Shown: positions 1 to 5,420, counted from the first letter of the stretch. The stretch: 5,895 nt of DNA from Acholeplasmataceae bacterium (GCA_003518475.1 DOYO01000042.1:1-5895); one strand, 5' to 3'. Notes: a model not told the origin generated them from the sequence alone. Numbers and translations are program-made.

Positions 1-125
1 AGTCTTCCCCTGCCTTCAGTTTGATGATCTGCTGAGATGATTTGAAAATCATCAAAGTGTTCATACTTCATTTTAAGATAAGTATTGGTAGAATCAATGG
101 ATTCGAAATGAATGACTTTTTTCAT
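1..125 (-). CDS. birA: Biotin protein ligase, N-terminal part (runs off left edge)
   Basis: Only the first 41 codons are inside the window. The translation begins MKKVIHFESIDSTNTYLK and reaches ADHQTEGRGR. These are the two opening signatures of the BirA/LplA catalytic domain: the D-STN-xxLK segment, and the A-x-x-Q-x-x-GRGR loop that binds biotinyl-5'-AMP. The enzyme uses ATP and biotin to biotinylate the acceptor lysine of carrier domains. The catalytic domain starts at about residue 5, so there is no N-terminal helix-turn-helix; this is the short form that should not act as a biotin-operon repressor. The ATG lies two bases after the oadB stop codon, and I see no good Shine-Dalgarno sequence before it, so translation probably depends on coupling to oadB. 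Its position after a biotin-dependent pump makes the operon's own biotin carrier the obvious substrate. The product name is well supported; full length and C-terminal domain are unknown. Confidence 0.88.
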   Translation of the reverse strand, partial: MKKVIHFESIDSTNTYLKMKYEHFDDFQIISADHQTEGRGR

Positions 126-127
126 AG

Positions 128-1291
128 TTAAGCAAAAAACATCAGTAACAATCCAGCTGCAATCGCACTACCGATGACACCTGCGACATTAGGACCCATC
201 GCATGCATCAATAAGAAATTGGTAGGATCTTCCTTTTGACCTTCCAAATGAACGACTCTGGCTGCCATGGGTACTGCGCTCACGCCAGCTGCGCCAATCA
301 TTGGATTAACTTTTCCTTTGGTAAGTTTGCACATCAGTTTACCGCCTAAAACACCAGAAGCAGTAGCAAGGCTGAATGCTGCTAAACCTAAAAATAAAAT
401 AAAGAGTGTTTCGATCGTGATGAAGGAATCACCCATGGTGGTCGCACCGATGGATAGACCAAGCAAAATGGTGATGATGTAAAGTAGAGCGTTACCTGCT
501 GTTGTTACCAAATTGGGAACAACACCGGATTCTTTAATCAAATTACCTAACATCAGCATTCCTATTAAAGGGGCAGAGGATGGAATGAGTAAAATACATA
601 CCAAACTGACAACGATTGGAAAGACAATCTTTTCAATCTTTTTAACTTCTCTAAGCTGTTCCATCTTAATCAATCGTTCCTTCTTCGTGGTGAGCATTTT
701 GATGATTGGAGGTTGAATGACTGGGACGAGCGCCATATAGGAATATGCAGCAACTGAGATCGCACCGATCAAATGAGGTGCGAGTTTGCTAGTTAAAAGA
801 ATGGATGTAGGACCATCAGCTCCGCCGATAATCCCGATAGAAGCTGCTTCAGGACCGGTGAAACCAAGAAGAATCGCGCCTAAGAATGTTAAAAAGATAC
901 CGATTTGAGCTGCTCCGCCTAAAAGCATGCTCTTCGGGTTCGCGATGAGCGGACCGAAGTCTGTTGTCGCTCCGATGCCTAAAAAGATTAAGGATGGATA
1001 AATACCCCATTTGACACCATAATATAAATAACCGAATAAACCGCTATAGGAAATGACTTCTTGTCCGTCAACGATTTTTGTTGTAGCAACGAACATTTCA
1101 GATCCAGGGAGATTCACTAATAGCATTGCGAAGCCGATTGGAATTAAGAGATAAGGTTCAAACTTCTTGAAGATTGCAAGATAGAGCAAAATGAGCGCGA
1201 TGATGATCATCACGACATACTTCCATCCTCCTGCTGAAAAGAGTTCGTATAAACCGGTGTTTCTAAAAAAATCTAATAGGGATTCCCACAT
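128..1291 (-). CDS. oadB: Sodium-pumping decarboxylase beta subunit (OadB/GcdB/MmdB family)
   Basis: This polytopic membrane protein of about 387 residues decarboxylates carboxybiotin on the carrier subunit and couples this to Na+ export. Family signatures are the N-terminal MWESLLDFF segment, the TDFGPLIANP loop at about 110-119, the GGADGPTSI motif at about 156-164 with its conserved aspartate (D159), and the C-terminal helix with HAMGPNVAGVIGSAIAAG at about 361-378, which carries the polar Asn, Gly and Ser residues linked to Na+ and proton handling in the family. Length is normal. Two starts are possible: GTG at 1300, overlapping the carrier stop as GTGA, or ATG at 1291. I chose ATG because a GGGTGA ribosome binding site (1302-1297) sits five bases before it and homologues typically start near MWES. 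The beta subunit does not itself distinguish oxaloacetate, methylmalonyl-CoA or glutaconyl-CoA systems; the upstream oadA points to oxaloacetate. Confidence 0.95.
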   Translation of the reverse strand: MWESLLDFFRNTGLYELFSAGGWKYVVMIIIALILLYLAIFKKFEPYLLIPIGFAMLLVNLPGSEMFVATTKIVDGQEVISYSGLFGYLYYGVKWGIYPSLIFLGIGATTDFGPLIANPKSMLLGGAAQIGIFLTFLGAILLGFTGPEAASIGIIGGADGPTSILLTSKLAPHLIGAISVAAYSYMALVPVIQPPIIKMLTTKKERLIKMEQLREVKKIEKIVFPIVVSLVCILLIPSSAPLIGMLMLGNLIKESGVVPNLVTTAGNALLYIITILLGLSIGATTMGDSFITIETLFILFLGLAAFSLATASGVLGGKLMCKLTKGKVNPMIGAAGVSAVPMAARVVHLEGQKEDPTNFLLMHAMGPNVAGVIGSAIAAGLLLMFFA

Positions 1292-1296
1292 GAGAA

Positions 1297-1302
1297 TCAC
1301 CC
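1297..1302 (-). promoter_or_regulatory. Ribosome binding site that decides the oadB start
   Basis: On the minus strand GGGTGA is followed by five bases and then ATG at 1291. It overlaps the TGA stop of the biotin carrier gene, which suggests translational coupling. This spacing favours the ATG at 1291 over the GTG at 1300, which lies inside the site itself. Confidence 0.5.
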
Positions 1303-1623
1303 GATAATCAGCATGAGCTGATTGAGTTCAACCTTTTGACCGACAGCGATGAAAACTTGGCTGACATAGCCTGTGACTGGAGCTAAAATATCATTTTCAA
1401 GCTTCATGGATTCCAAAACGAGAAGAACTGACCCTTTTTGAACCTCACTGCCGACCTTGACATTGGATTTCAGCACAGTTCCCTGAATGGGAGCGAGCAC
1501 CTTGATTTTTCCGTCATTGAGAGGGGCTTCTTTTTTGATTTCTGGAGTTGATTCAACTTCAGTGATGCTTTCGACTTCGACTTCATAGGTTTTTCCGTTG
1601 ACTTTGACTTTATATAGTTTCAT
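1297..1623 (-). CDS. Stand-alone biotin carboxyl carrier subunit of the decarboxylase
   Basis: This is a 108-residue protein. Residues 1-20 form a short beta-rich leader (MKLYKVKVNGKTYEVEVESI), as seen in OadA and GcdC biotin-domain proteins. Residues about 22-38 are a short acidic and proline-containing linker. Residues about 40-108 are a biotinyl domain with the characteristic API-G-V-L-xxV-xxG-xxV-xxG opening, the ESMKLE biotinylation turn at 71-76 (acceptor Lys74) and the APV-G-V continuation. Lys74 lies 34 residues from the C-terminus, the usual spacing. In the complex it carries CO2 from OadA to OadB. The frame stays open upstream into oadG, but the start at 1623 is preferred: it begins at the family N-terminus and has AAGGGAG (1640-1634) ten bases upstream. 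It starts four bases after the oadG stop. In many proteobacteria this domain is the C-terminus of OadA; here it is a separate gene. Confidence 0.93.
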   Translation of the reverse strand: MKLYKVKVNGKTYEVEVESITEVESTPEIKKEAPLNDGKIKVLAPIQGTVLKSNVKVGSEVQKGSVLLVLESMKLENDILAPVTGYVSQVFIAVGQKVELNQLMLIIG

Positions 1624-1627
1624 AACT

Positions 1628-1924
1628 TTAATTCTCCCTTGGTTTGATTTCTTGAATAGAGACGACTTGGACATCGCCTTTTGTTACTTGTTGATAATCG
1701 ATGGAAGCGATGAGGGCTGCCACCATCATGTCTTCATCCTTGATATCCTCGATGGTGATTTTCTTTTTGATATCTTGAACAATCACAGGTTTTTTCTCTT
1801 TAAGCTGGATGTGCTTCAAAGATTCAATGACGATTGAAATGAAAAATAGAATCAGGAATACAATGAGTATGCTGAATAGGGAAATGGTGATGCCTTCAGG
1901 AAAACTTATATAAATGGTTGTCAT
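1628..1924 (-). CDS. oadG: Sodium-pumping decarboxylase small membrane subunit (OadG-type gamma/delta)
   Basis: This is a 98-residue protein with one transmembrane helix at about 13-33 (a run of Ile, Leu, Val and Phe) followed by a charged cytoplasmic tail. The tail contains DEDMMVAALIASIDY at about 63-77, which resembles the acidic D-E-xxVAAI-AAI segment of OadG, MmdD and GcdD proteins, and ends in a short V-S-I-xxI segment. In the family this subunit anchors the soluble carboxyltransferase and carrier to the membrane beta subunit. It overlaps the oadA stop by four bases (ATGA) and has GGAGG (1938-1934) nine bases before its ATG. The only histidine is H38 beside the membrane helix, so the C-terminal histidine cluster described for the Klebsiella gamma subunit is absent. 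Small subunits of this family diverge strongly, so the call rests partly on position between oadA and the biotin carrier. Confidence 0.8.
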   Translation of the reverse strand: MTTIYISFPEGITISLFSILIVFLILFFISIVIESLKHIQLKEKKPVIVQDIKKKITIEDIKDEDMMVAALIASIDYQQVTKGDVQVVSIQEIKPREN

Positions 1925-3315
1925 GAACGTTTTCCTCCAATCTGCATGGTGAATTCTTCGACTTCAATTTTTTCTTTCGTGCTATATTTCTTTTCTAGAA
2001 ACTGAATAGCGACTTTTTCAAATAAAGCAATCGATAAAATATCTTCATCTGATCTTGCTAAATCCTTATATTTCAATTTTAAGGATTCAAATTCAGGCTT
2101 GATATCGTCAGCTGGACGGTGCGTGATGATTTTTTCATCACCGATGATTTTCGCCAAGACAATCTCATTCACCGCTGCAGGAGCTTTACCGTAAAGACCC
2201 TTTAGGTATTCCTTGATTTCCTTGGGAACGAGCTTATAACGTTCGCCAGTCATCACATTCATGACGGCTTGGGTGCCCACCATCTGGGATAAAGGTGTGA
2301 CGAGAGGTGGATAACCCATATCCTTTCTCACGACCGGGATTTCTTTTAAGACTTCTTCATAATCGCCCATCGCATTTTGTTCCTTCAGCTGGCTCATCAA
2401 ATTGGAAAGCATGCCGCCTGGGACCTGATATTTTAGAATGGATGGATTTGTTGTCAATGCTTTAGGATTTAAGACGCCTGATGCCAGATATCTGTCCTTG
2501 ATGAGGGTGAGCTTGGCTGCTGCCTGATCTAAATACTTAATCTTAAGCTTTGGATCATGTTCAGTATTGGCAAGCACATACTGGAATGCTTCCGTAGAAG
2601 GCTGAGAGGTTCCGCCTGAAAGAGGGGAGAGTGCGGTGTCGATGATATCGACACCTGCTTCAATGGCTCTCATGTAAGTTTGTTCCATGATGCCTGCGGT
2701 CGCATGTGAATGGAGATTGATAGGAAGCTTTGTATTTTGTTTCAGTCTGGTAATCAGTTCATAGGCATCATTAGGTAGAAGAATACCTGCCATATCCTTG
2801 ATACATAAGGAATCAGCACCCATGTGTTCGATCTCTTTAGCTAGATTCACATAGTAATCCACCGTATGCACAGGGCTTGTCGTATAGCATAACGCGATTT
2901 GACAGTGTCCACCATATTTCTTCGTTGCGTCAACTGCTGATTTTAAATTTCTGATATCATTTAAAGCATCAAACACTCTGATGATGTCAATTCCGTTTTC
3001 TATAGACTTTTGAACGAATTTATCAACGATGTCATCTGCATAATGACGGTAACCCAAAATGTTTTGTCCTCTAAAAAGCATTTGAAGCTTCGTATTTGGT
3101 GCGAGCGCTTTAATCAAGCGGAGTCTTTCCCAGGGATCTTCATTTAAAAATCTTAAGCAAGCGTCAAAAGTAGCTCCGCCCCAGACTTCTAAAGCGTGAA
3201 AACCAGCTTTATCCAGTTCAGGTACGATGCTTAAGATTTCTTCAGTGGTCATACGGGTCGCGAGAAGAGACTGATGTCCGTCACGCAGTGAGGTTTCCAC
3301 GATTTTTAGTTGCAT
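1921..3315 (-). CDS. oadA: Oxaloacetate decarboxylase alpha subunit, carboxyltransferase domain only
   Basis: This 464-residue cytoplasmic enzyme transfers the carboxyl group of oxaloacetate to biotin, releasing pyruvate. The TIM-barrel (HMGL-like) domain starts with ETSLRDGHQSLLATRM at 7-22, containing the metal ligand D12. It continues with FRGQN at 81-85, YTTSPVHT at 144-151, CIKDMAG at 171-177 with K173 (the expected carbamylated lysine) and LHSHATAG at 201-208 with metal ligands H202 and H204. The C-terminal half holds the conserved PGGMLSNL and GYPPLVTPLSQMVGTQA segments of the carboxylase domain. It ends there, without the biotinyl domain fused to OadA in Klebsiella, and the carrier is encoded two genes downstream. 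GGAGG (3326-3322) lies six bases before the ATG. It is first in the operon. Close relatives are the 5S subunit of transcarboxylase and pyruvate carboxylase subunit B; the adjacent oadG and oadB genes favour the Na+-pumping decarboxylase. Confidence 0.95.
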   Translation of the reverse strand: MQLKIVETSLRDGHQSLLATRMTTEEILSIVPELDKAGFHALEVWGGATFDACLRFLNEDPWERLRLIKALAPNTKLQMLFRGQNILGYRHYADDIVDKFVQKSIENGIDIIRVFDALNDIRNLKSAVDATKKYGGHCQIALCYTTSPVHTVDYYVNLAKEIEHMGADSLCIKDMAGILLPNDAYELITRLKQNTKLPINLHSHATAGIMEQTYMRAIEAGVDIIDTALSPLSGGTSQPSTEAFQYVLANTEHDPKLKIKYLDQAAAKLTLIKDRYLASGVLNPKALTTNPSILKYQVPGGMLSNLMSQLKEQNAMGDYEEVLKEIPVVRKDMGYPPLVTPLSQMVGTQAVMNVMTGERYKLVPKEIKEYLKGLYGKAPAAVNEIVLAKIIGDEKIITHRPADDIKPEFESLKLKYKDLARSDEDILSIALFEKVAIQFLEKKYSTKEKIEVEEFTMQIGGKRS

Positions 3316-3344
3316 ATAGGTCCTCCAGTTAACAATAAGTTTAA

Positions 3345-3368
3345 GTTAAAAAGAATCGAGTTTTTAAC
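3345..3368. repeat. 8-bp inverted repeat in the oadA leader
   Basis: GTTAAAAA (3345-3352) and TTTTTAAC (3361-3368) are perfect inverted copies separated by eight bases. They lie directly after the expected transcription start of oadA, which is about 3372 on the minus strand. A role as operator or as a 5' RNA hairpin is inference. The arms are AT-rich, so part of the symmetry could be chance. Confidence 0.5.
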
Positions 3369-3378
3369 GTACATGTTT

Positions 3379-3407
3379 ATTATACAACATTGATGAGTGA
3401 GATTAAA
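3379..3407 (-). promoter_or_regulatory. Probable promoter of the oadA operon
   Basis: On the minus strand a perfect TATAAT (3384-3379) lies 17 bases after a weak -35 element, TTTAAT (3407-3402). The predicted start near 3372 gives a leader of roughly 57 bases before the oadA ATG. The tRNA terminator lies just upstream, so the operon should have its own promoter, and this is the best candidate. The -35 match is poor, so an activator may be needed. Confidence 0.65.
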
Positions 3408-3472
3408 TACTTATTCTGTCAGTGTCTTTGAAATAGTGAGTAAAATGATGAAAAAGCAAGGTTCGACCCGTG

Positions 3473-3503
3473 AAAAACAAAAAAACACAAGCAAGCTTGT
3501 GTT
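3473..3503 (-). terminator. Rho-independent terminator after tRNA-Lys
   Basis: Read on the minus strand, AACACAAG pairs perfectly with CTTGTGTT around a four-base CTTG loop (the symmetry extends to nine base pairs with a two-base loop). It is followed by a T-rich tail, TTTTTGTTTTT. It starts about ten bases after the tRNA CCA end, which is ideal for stopping tRNA transcription before the oadA promoter. The plus strand lacks a T tract after the stem, so it works in one direction only. Confidence 0.88.
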
Positions 3504-3512
3504 GATTGTAAA

Positions 3513-3588
3513 TGGTACACCCTCACGGGCTCGAACCGTGGACCCACTGATTAAGAGTCAGTTGCTCTACCAACTGAGCTAAGGATGC
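3513..3588 (-). tRNA. tRNA-Lys (anticodon CTT)
   Basis: The 76-base minus-strand gene folds as a complete cloverleaf. Acceptor arms GCATCCT and AGGGTGT pair, with G-T wobbles. The D-arm is GCTC-AGTTGGTA-GAGC. The anticodon stem ACTGA/TCAGT encloses the loop CTCTTAA, so the anticodon is CTT (plus-strand 3553-3555), reading the AAG lysine codon. The T-arm is CACGG-TTCGAGC-CCGTG, followed by discriminator A and an encoded CCA at the 3' end. It has its own promoter and terminator. Many AT-rich genomes rely mainly on the TTT isoacceptor; this one supplements it for AAG. Confidence 0.97.
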
Positions 3589-3605
3589 ATTTAACGTGCA
3601 AAAAT

Positions 3606-3634
3606 ATTATAGCATATCCATTTTAAAATGCAAA
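3606..3634 (-). promoter_or_regulatory. Promoter of tRNA-Lys
   Basis: On the minus strand an extended -10 element, TGCTATAAT (TATAAT at 3611-3606), lies 17 bases after TTTGCA (3634-3629), which matches the -35 consensus at four of six positions. Transcription would start near 3599, about ten bases before the mature tRNA 5' end. Confidence 0.75.
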
Positions 3635-3670
3635 CATATATATGAAAAATGTTTCTTTTTTGATTTTGTC

Positions 3671-3687
3671 TTGTTATAAAATAACAA
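3671..3687. repeat. 7-bp inverted repeat in the divergent intergenic region
   Basis: TTGTTAT and ATAACAA are perfect inverted copies around AAA. The site lies between the tRNA promoter and the plus-strand promoter, in an AT-rich stretch with no gene. It could be a binding site for a regulator of either direction or chance symmetry. The rest of this gene-free stretch (3589-3806) holds the two divergent promoters and nothing else I can support. Confidence 0.3.
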
Positions 3688-3757
3688 AGAAAAGAGGATT
3701 TGAGAAACAAAAGAAAATATAGATTTGACTGGATGGTTAAATTCATATTCCTTTTGA

Positions 3758-3786
3758 TACACATTGTTTTTATGAAATGCTATAAT
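3758..3786 (+). promoter_or_regulatory. Promoter of the Pr6Pr-like membrane protein gene
   Basis: The extended -10 element TGCTATAAT (TATAAT at 3781-3786) lies 17 bases after TACACA (3758-3763), a four-of-six match to the -35 consensus. The transcript would start about 3793, immediately before the GGAGGA ribosome binding site at 3795-3800, so the leader is only about 14 bases long. Confidence 0.7.
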
Positions 3787-3806
3787 AAAAAAGTGGAGGA
3801 TTTTTT

Positions 3807-4397
3807 ATGGCTAAACTTAGAGAAAAAAATTGGATGATCAATATATTTTGGGGGCTTGCTTTCATATCTTCATTTTGGGGATTGGCATGGTCTGTTGTGA
3901 ATGCCGGGTTTAGTAATTTTCACTATTTCACCCTTCAGTCAAATCTGCTTGTCTTGGCGACAACAACAGCATTTCTGTTATGCTTCCAAGAAAAAAAATG
4001 GTTCAAGTATTTGTCAGCGATCGCATTGATCAATATCATCATTACCGGTATTGTATTCCATGTGCTCCTCGCTGAATATATTGATGGATTGCACTCGCAT
4101 CTTTTACACACCTTTACGCCGATTCTTTATGTATTGTTCTATTTTTCATCCATAACCAATGTCCTTAAGACCAAACAATTCTATGTCATGTTGATTTATC
4201 CGCTTGTCTATTTCTTGATTTTCCTGATTATAGGCGCGGTTACCGGATATGCTCCATATGACTTCATGAATGTATCTATTTCAGGAGTTTGGCCAGTTAT
4301 TCAATTGACAATTTTCATGATGATGCCCGCCATCATCATCCTATCTATAATCTTGCTCTACCTAAAGAACTTATTTGAGTCTAAAATCAAAGGATGA
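3807..4397 (+). CDS. Pr6Pr-like six-helix integral membrane protein
   Basis: This 196-residue, very hydrophobic protein has about six membrane helices (about 11-32, 45-60, 66-88, 103-120, 126-146 and 164-187). Recognisable motifs are FHYFTLQSN at 38-46 before helix 2, HTFTP at 101-105, a YPLVYF segment at 131-136 and the loop GYAPYDFMNVSISG at 147-160. This Tyr-Phe-Thr-x-Gln-Ser-Asn, His-xxx-Pro and Pro-Tyr-x-Phe-x-Asn set is what I know from Pr6Pr family membrane proteins, whose biochemical role is not established. I infer no function. The ATG is six bases after GGAGGA (3795-3800). It has its own promoter and terminator and so appears monocistronic. The family call is by motif memory only; a distant relative of other six-helix families is possible. 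Confidence 0.75.
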   Translation: MAKLREKNWMINIFWGLAFISSFWGLAWSVVNAGFSNFHYFTLQSNLLVLATTTAFLLCFQEKKWFKYLSAIALINIIITGIVFHVLLAEYIDGLHSHLLHTFTPILYVLFYFSSITNVLKTKQFYVMLIYPLVYFLIFLIIGAVTGYAPYDFMNVSISGVWPVIQLTIFMMMPAIIILSIILLYLKNLFESKIKG

Positions 4398-4415
4398 TTT
4401 CATCCTTTTTTGTTT
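4389..4415 (+). terminator. Rho-independent terminator overlapping the Pr6Pr gene end
   Basis: AAAGGATG (4389-4396) pairs with CATCCTTT (4401-4408) around the loop ATTT, and a T-rich tail follows (TTTGTTT, to 4415). The TGA stop codon (4395-4397) lies at the top of the stem, so the last codons of the gene also encode the terminator. Confidence 0.85.
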
Positions 4416-4431
4416 GATGTGTCATTTTTCA

Positions 4432-4440
4432 TGATATAAT
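4432..4440 (+). promoter_or_regulatory. Extended -10 promoter of the Nudix operon
   Basis: TGATATAAT (TATAAT at 4435-4440) is an extended -10 element directly after the preceding terminator. No convincing -35 is present: TTGATG (4414-4419) matches four of six positions but the spacing is only 15. The expected start is near 4447, giving a leader of roughly 28 bases. Confidence 0.6.
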
Positions 4441-4462
4441 TTATAAGTGGTTATCAAGCCAA

Positions 4463-4468
4463 AGAAGG
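4463..4468 (+). promoter_or_regulatory. Ribosome binding site that decides the Nudix gene start
   Basis: AGAAGG ends one base before the upstream ATG at 4470, too close for initiation there, but seven bases before the ATG at 4476. The second ATG is therefore the likely start; the protein loses two residues compared with the longer reading. Confidence 0.6.
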
Positions 4469-4475
4469 TATGAAC

Positions 4476-4955
4476 ATGCATAAATACACGCTAGGATTCA
4501 TTCAAAGAAAAGATGAAATACTAATGGTCAACCGCTATAAAAAGCCCTGGAAAGGGGCATGGAATGGTGTTGGAGGTAAGATTGACGCTGGTGAAATTCC
4601 ATTAGCGTGCATCATTCGGGAAGTTCAAGAAGAAACTGGAATTCTGATAACAGAAGAACAGGTTTCTGATAAAGGAATTCTCACCTGGAACAGCTTTGAC
4701 GCCATTGGAAATGGTCTCCATATATTCTTGATTTTGTTACCGGATCATTATGAATATCTGACACCGAGGGCGGTTGAAGAAGGCATATTGGATTGGAAGA
4801 AATTGGAATGGATCAACGACTTTGAAACGATTGGCGTTGCGCATAATATTCCCTATTTTTTACCGGTTGTCATGAGTGACAACCACAGGTATCATTATCA
4901 CTGCACCTTTGAGGATAAAATCCTTAAATCGGTGACAAAGGAACGGATGGATTGA
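4476..4955 (+). CDS. Nudix hydrolase, MutT/8-oxo-dGTP diphosphatase-like
   Basis: This is a 159-residue cytoplasmic enzyme. A complete Nudix box, G-x5-E-x7-REU-x-EE-x-G-U, runs from G34 to I56: GKIDAGE at 34-40 and REVQEETGI at 48-56. The Mg2+-binding glutamates E49, E52 and E53 are all present. The preceding KPWKGAWNGVGGK segment and the overall length resemble the Gram-positive MutX/YtkD-like group, which hydrolyses oxidised or other nucleoside triphosphates to monophosphate and pyrophosphate. Substrate cannot be assigned from sequence alone. The start at 4476 was chosen over 4470 because of ribosome binding site spacing. The stop codon directly abuts the ATG of the next gene (TGAATG), so the two are probably translated from one message. 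Confidence 0.88.
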   Translation: MHKYTLGFIQRKDEILMVNRYKKPWKGAWNGVGGKIDAGEIPLACIIREVQEETGILITEEQVSDKGILTWNSFDAIGNGLHIFLILLPDHYEYLTPRAVEEGILDWKKLEWINDFETIGVAHNIPYFLPVVMSDNHRYHYHCTFEDKILKSVTKERMD

Positions 4956-5420
4956 ATGTTTTTTGAAATTGCTGGTGGAGCACTTGGTTTGGGATTGATT
5001 TTGTATGTTGTCATCTCAACCATCCATAAAAAGAAAAGTGAAGAACTGAAGTCAGAGGTCATTGAAAAACTGAAGACTTACGGAAAGATTACTGAAGAAC
5101 AAAAAAAACTGTATTTTGAAACAGAAAAAGAGAAATATCAGTTATTGTTTTTCTATGCTCCCTCCTCGAGTGAACTCACGATCAACAGCAAAAAAATGTG
5201 GGAAATAAGAGATGCTTCTGGGTCCAGGTTGTTCGATCAGACATCTTTTCTCTCTTCAACCTATGAAAAATTAGTGATTGTATATCCGCTCACGACGAAG
5301 ATCAAACGGTATATCAATGAAAATGAAATGGTATTCGTCAAACCTAAAGATCATTTTTATGAAATGCGTGTCATCAGACACTTTGAGCTCGAAGAGCTTT
5401 TCAAGGAGAATGCGCTATGA
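4956..5420 (+). CDS. Hypothetical single-pass membrane protein, 154 residues
   Basis: I do not recognise this protein. Residues about 5-23 form a glycine-rich then hydrophobic membrane helix with no positive charges before it and HKKK immediately after, so the bulk of the protein should face the cytoplasm. Residues 25-61 are a lysine- and glutamate-rich, probably helical stretch. Residues 62-140 look like a mixed beta domain with hydrophobic strands (YQLLFFYAP, KLVIVYPL, EMVFVKP), ending in an acidic helix (FELEELFKENAL). No catalytic motif is evident. The ATG follows the Nudix stop codon directly with only a weak upstream GGATGG, suggesting translational coupling. Its stop overlaps the next ATG by four bases (ATGA). 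It therefore belongs to a three-gene unit with a Nudix hydrolase and a lipoprotein phosphoesterase. That it is a real gene is well supported by this packing. Confidence 0.8.
   Translation: MFFEIAGGALGLGLILYVVISTIHKKKSEELKSEVIEKLKTYGKITEEQKKLYFETEKEKYQLLFFYAPSSSELTINSKKMWEIRDASGSRLFDQTSFLSSTYEKLVIVYPLTTKIKRYINENEMVFVKPKDHFYEMRVIRHFELEELFKENAL

Noticed and set aside
267..482. Plus-strand open frame of 71 codons
   Set aside because: It lies entirely antisense to oadB, has no ribosome binding site and encodes nothing recognisable.
513..716. Plus-strand open frame of 67 codons
   Set aside because: It is antisense to the well-supported oadB gene and is an opposite-strand reading of its codons.
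1624..1674. N-terminal extension of the biotin carrier (start at 1674)
   Set aside because: The extra residues lie within oadG, do not resemble the family, and the start at 1623 has a good ribosome binding site.
1598..1837. Plus-strand open frame of 79 codons
   Set aside because: It is antisense to oadG and the biotin carrier start, with no initiation signals.
3397..3582. Plus-strand open frame of 61 codons
   Set aside because: It runs through the terminator and antisense through the tRNA-Lys gene, so it is not a protein gene.
3725..3730. TTGACT as a -35 element for the plus-strand gene
   Set aside because: No -10 sequence lies at a usable distance from it; the extended -10 at 3778-3786 is too far away.
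3700..3836. Possible small peptide of about 45 codons from a TTG start, basic then hydrophobic
   Set aside because: The AGAGG before it is only two bases from the TTG. It crosses the promoter and start of the Pr6Pr-like gene in another frame, and it has no recognisable family.
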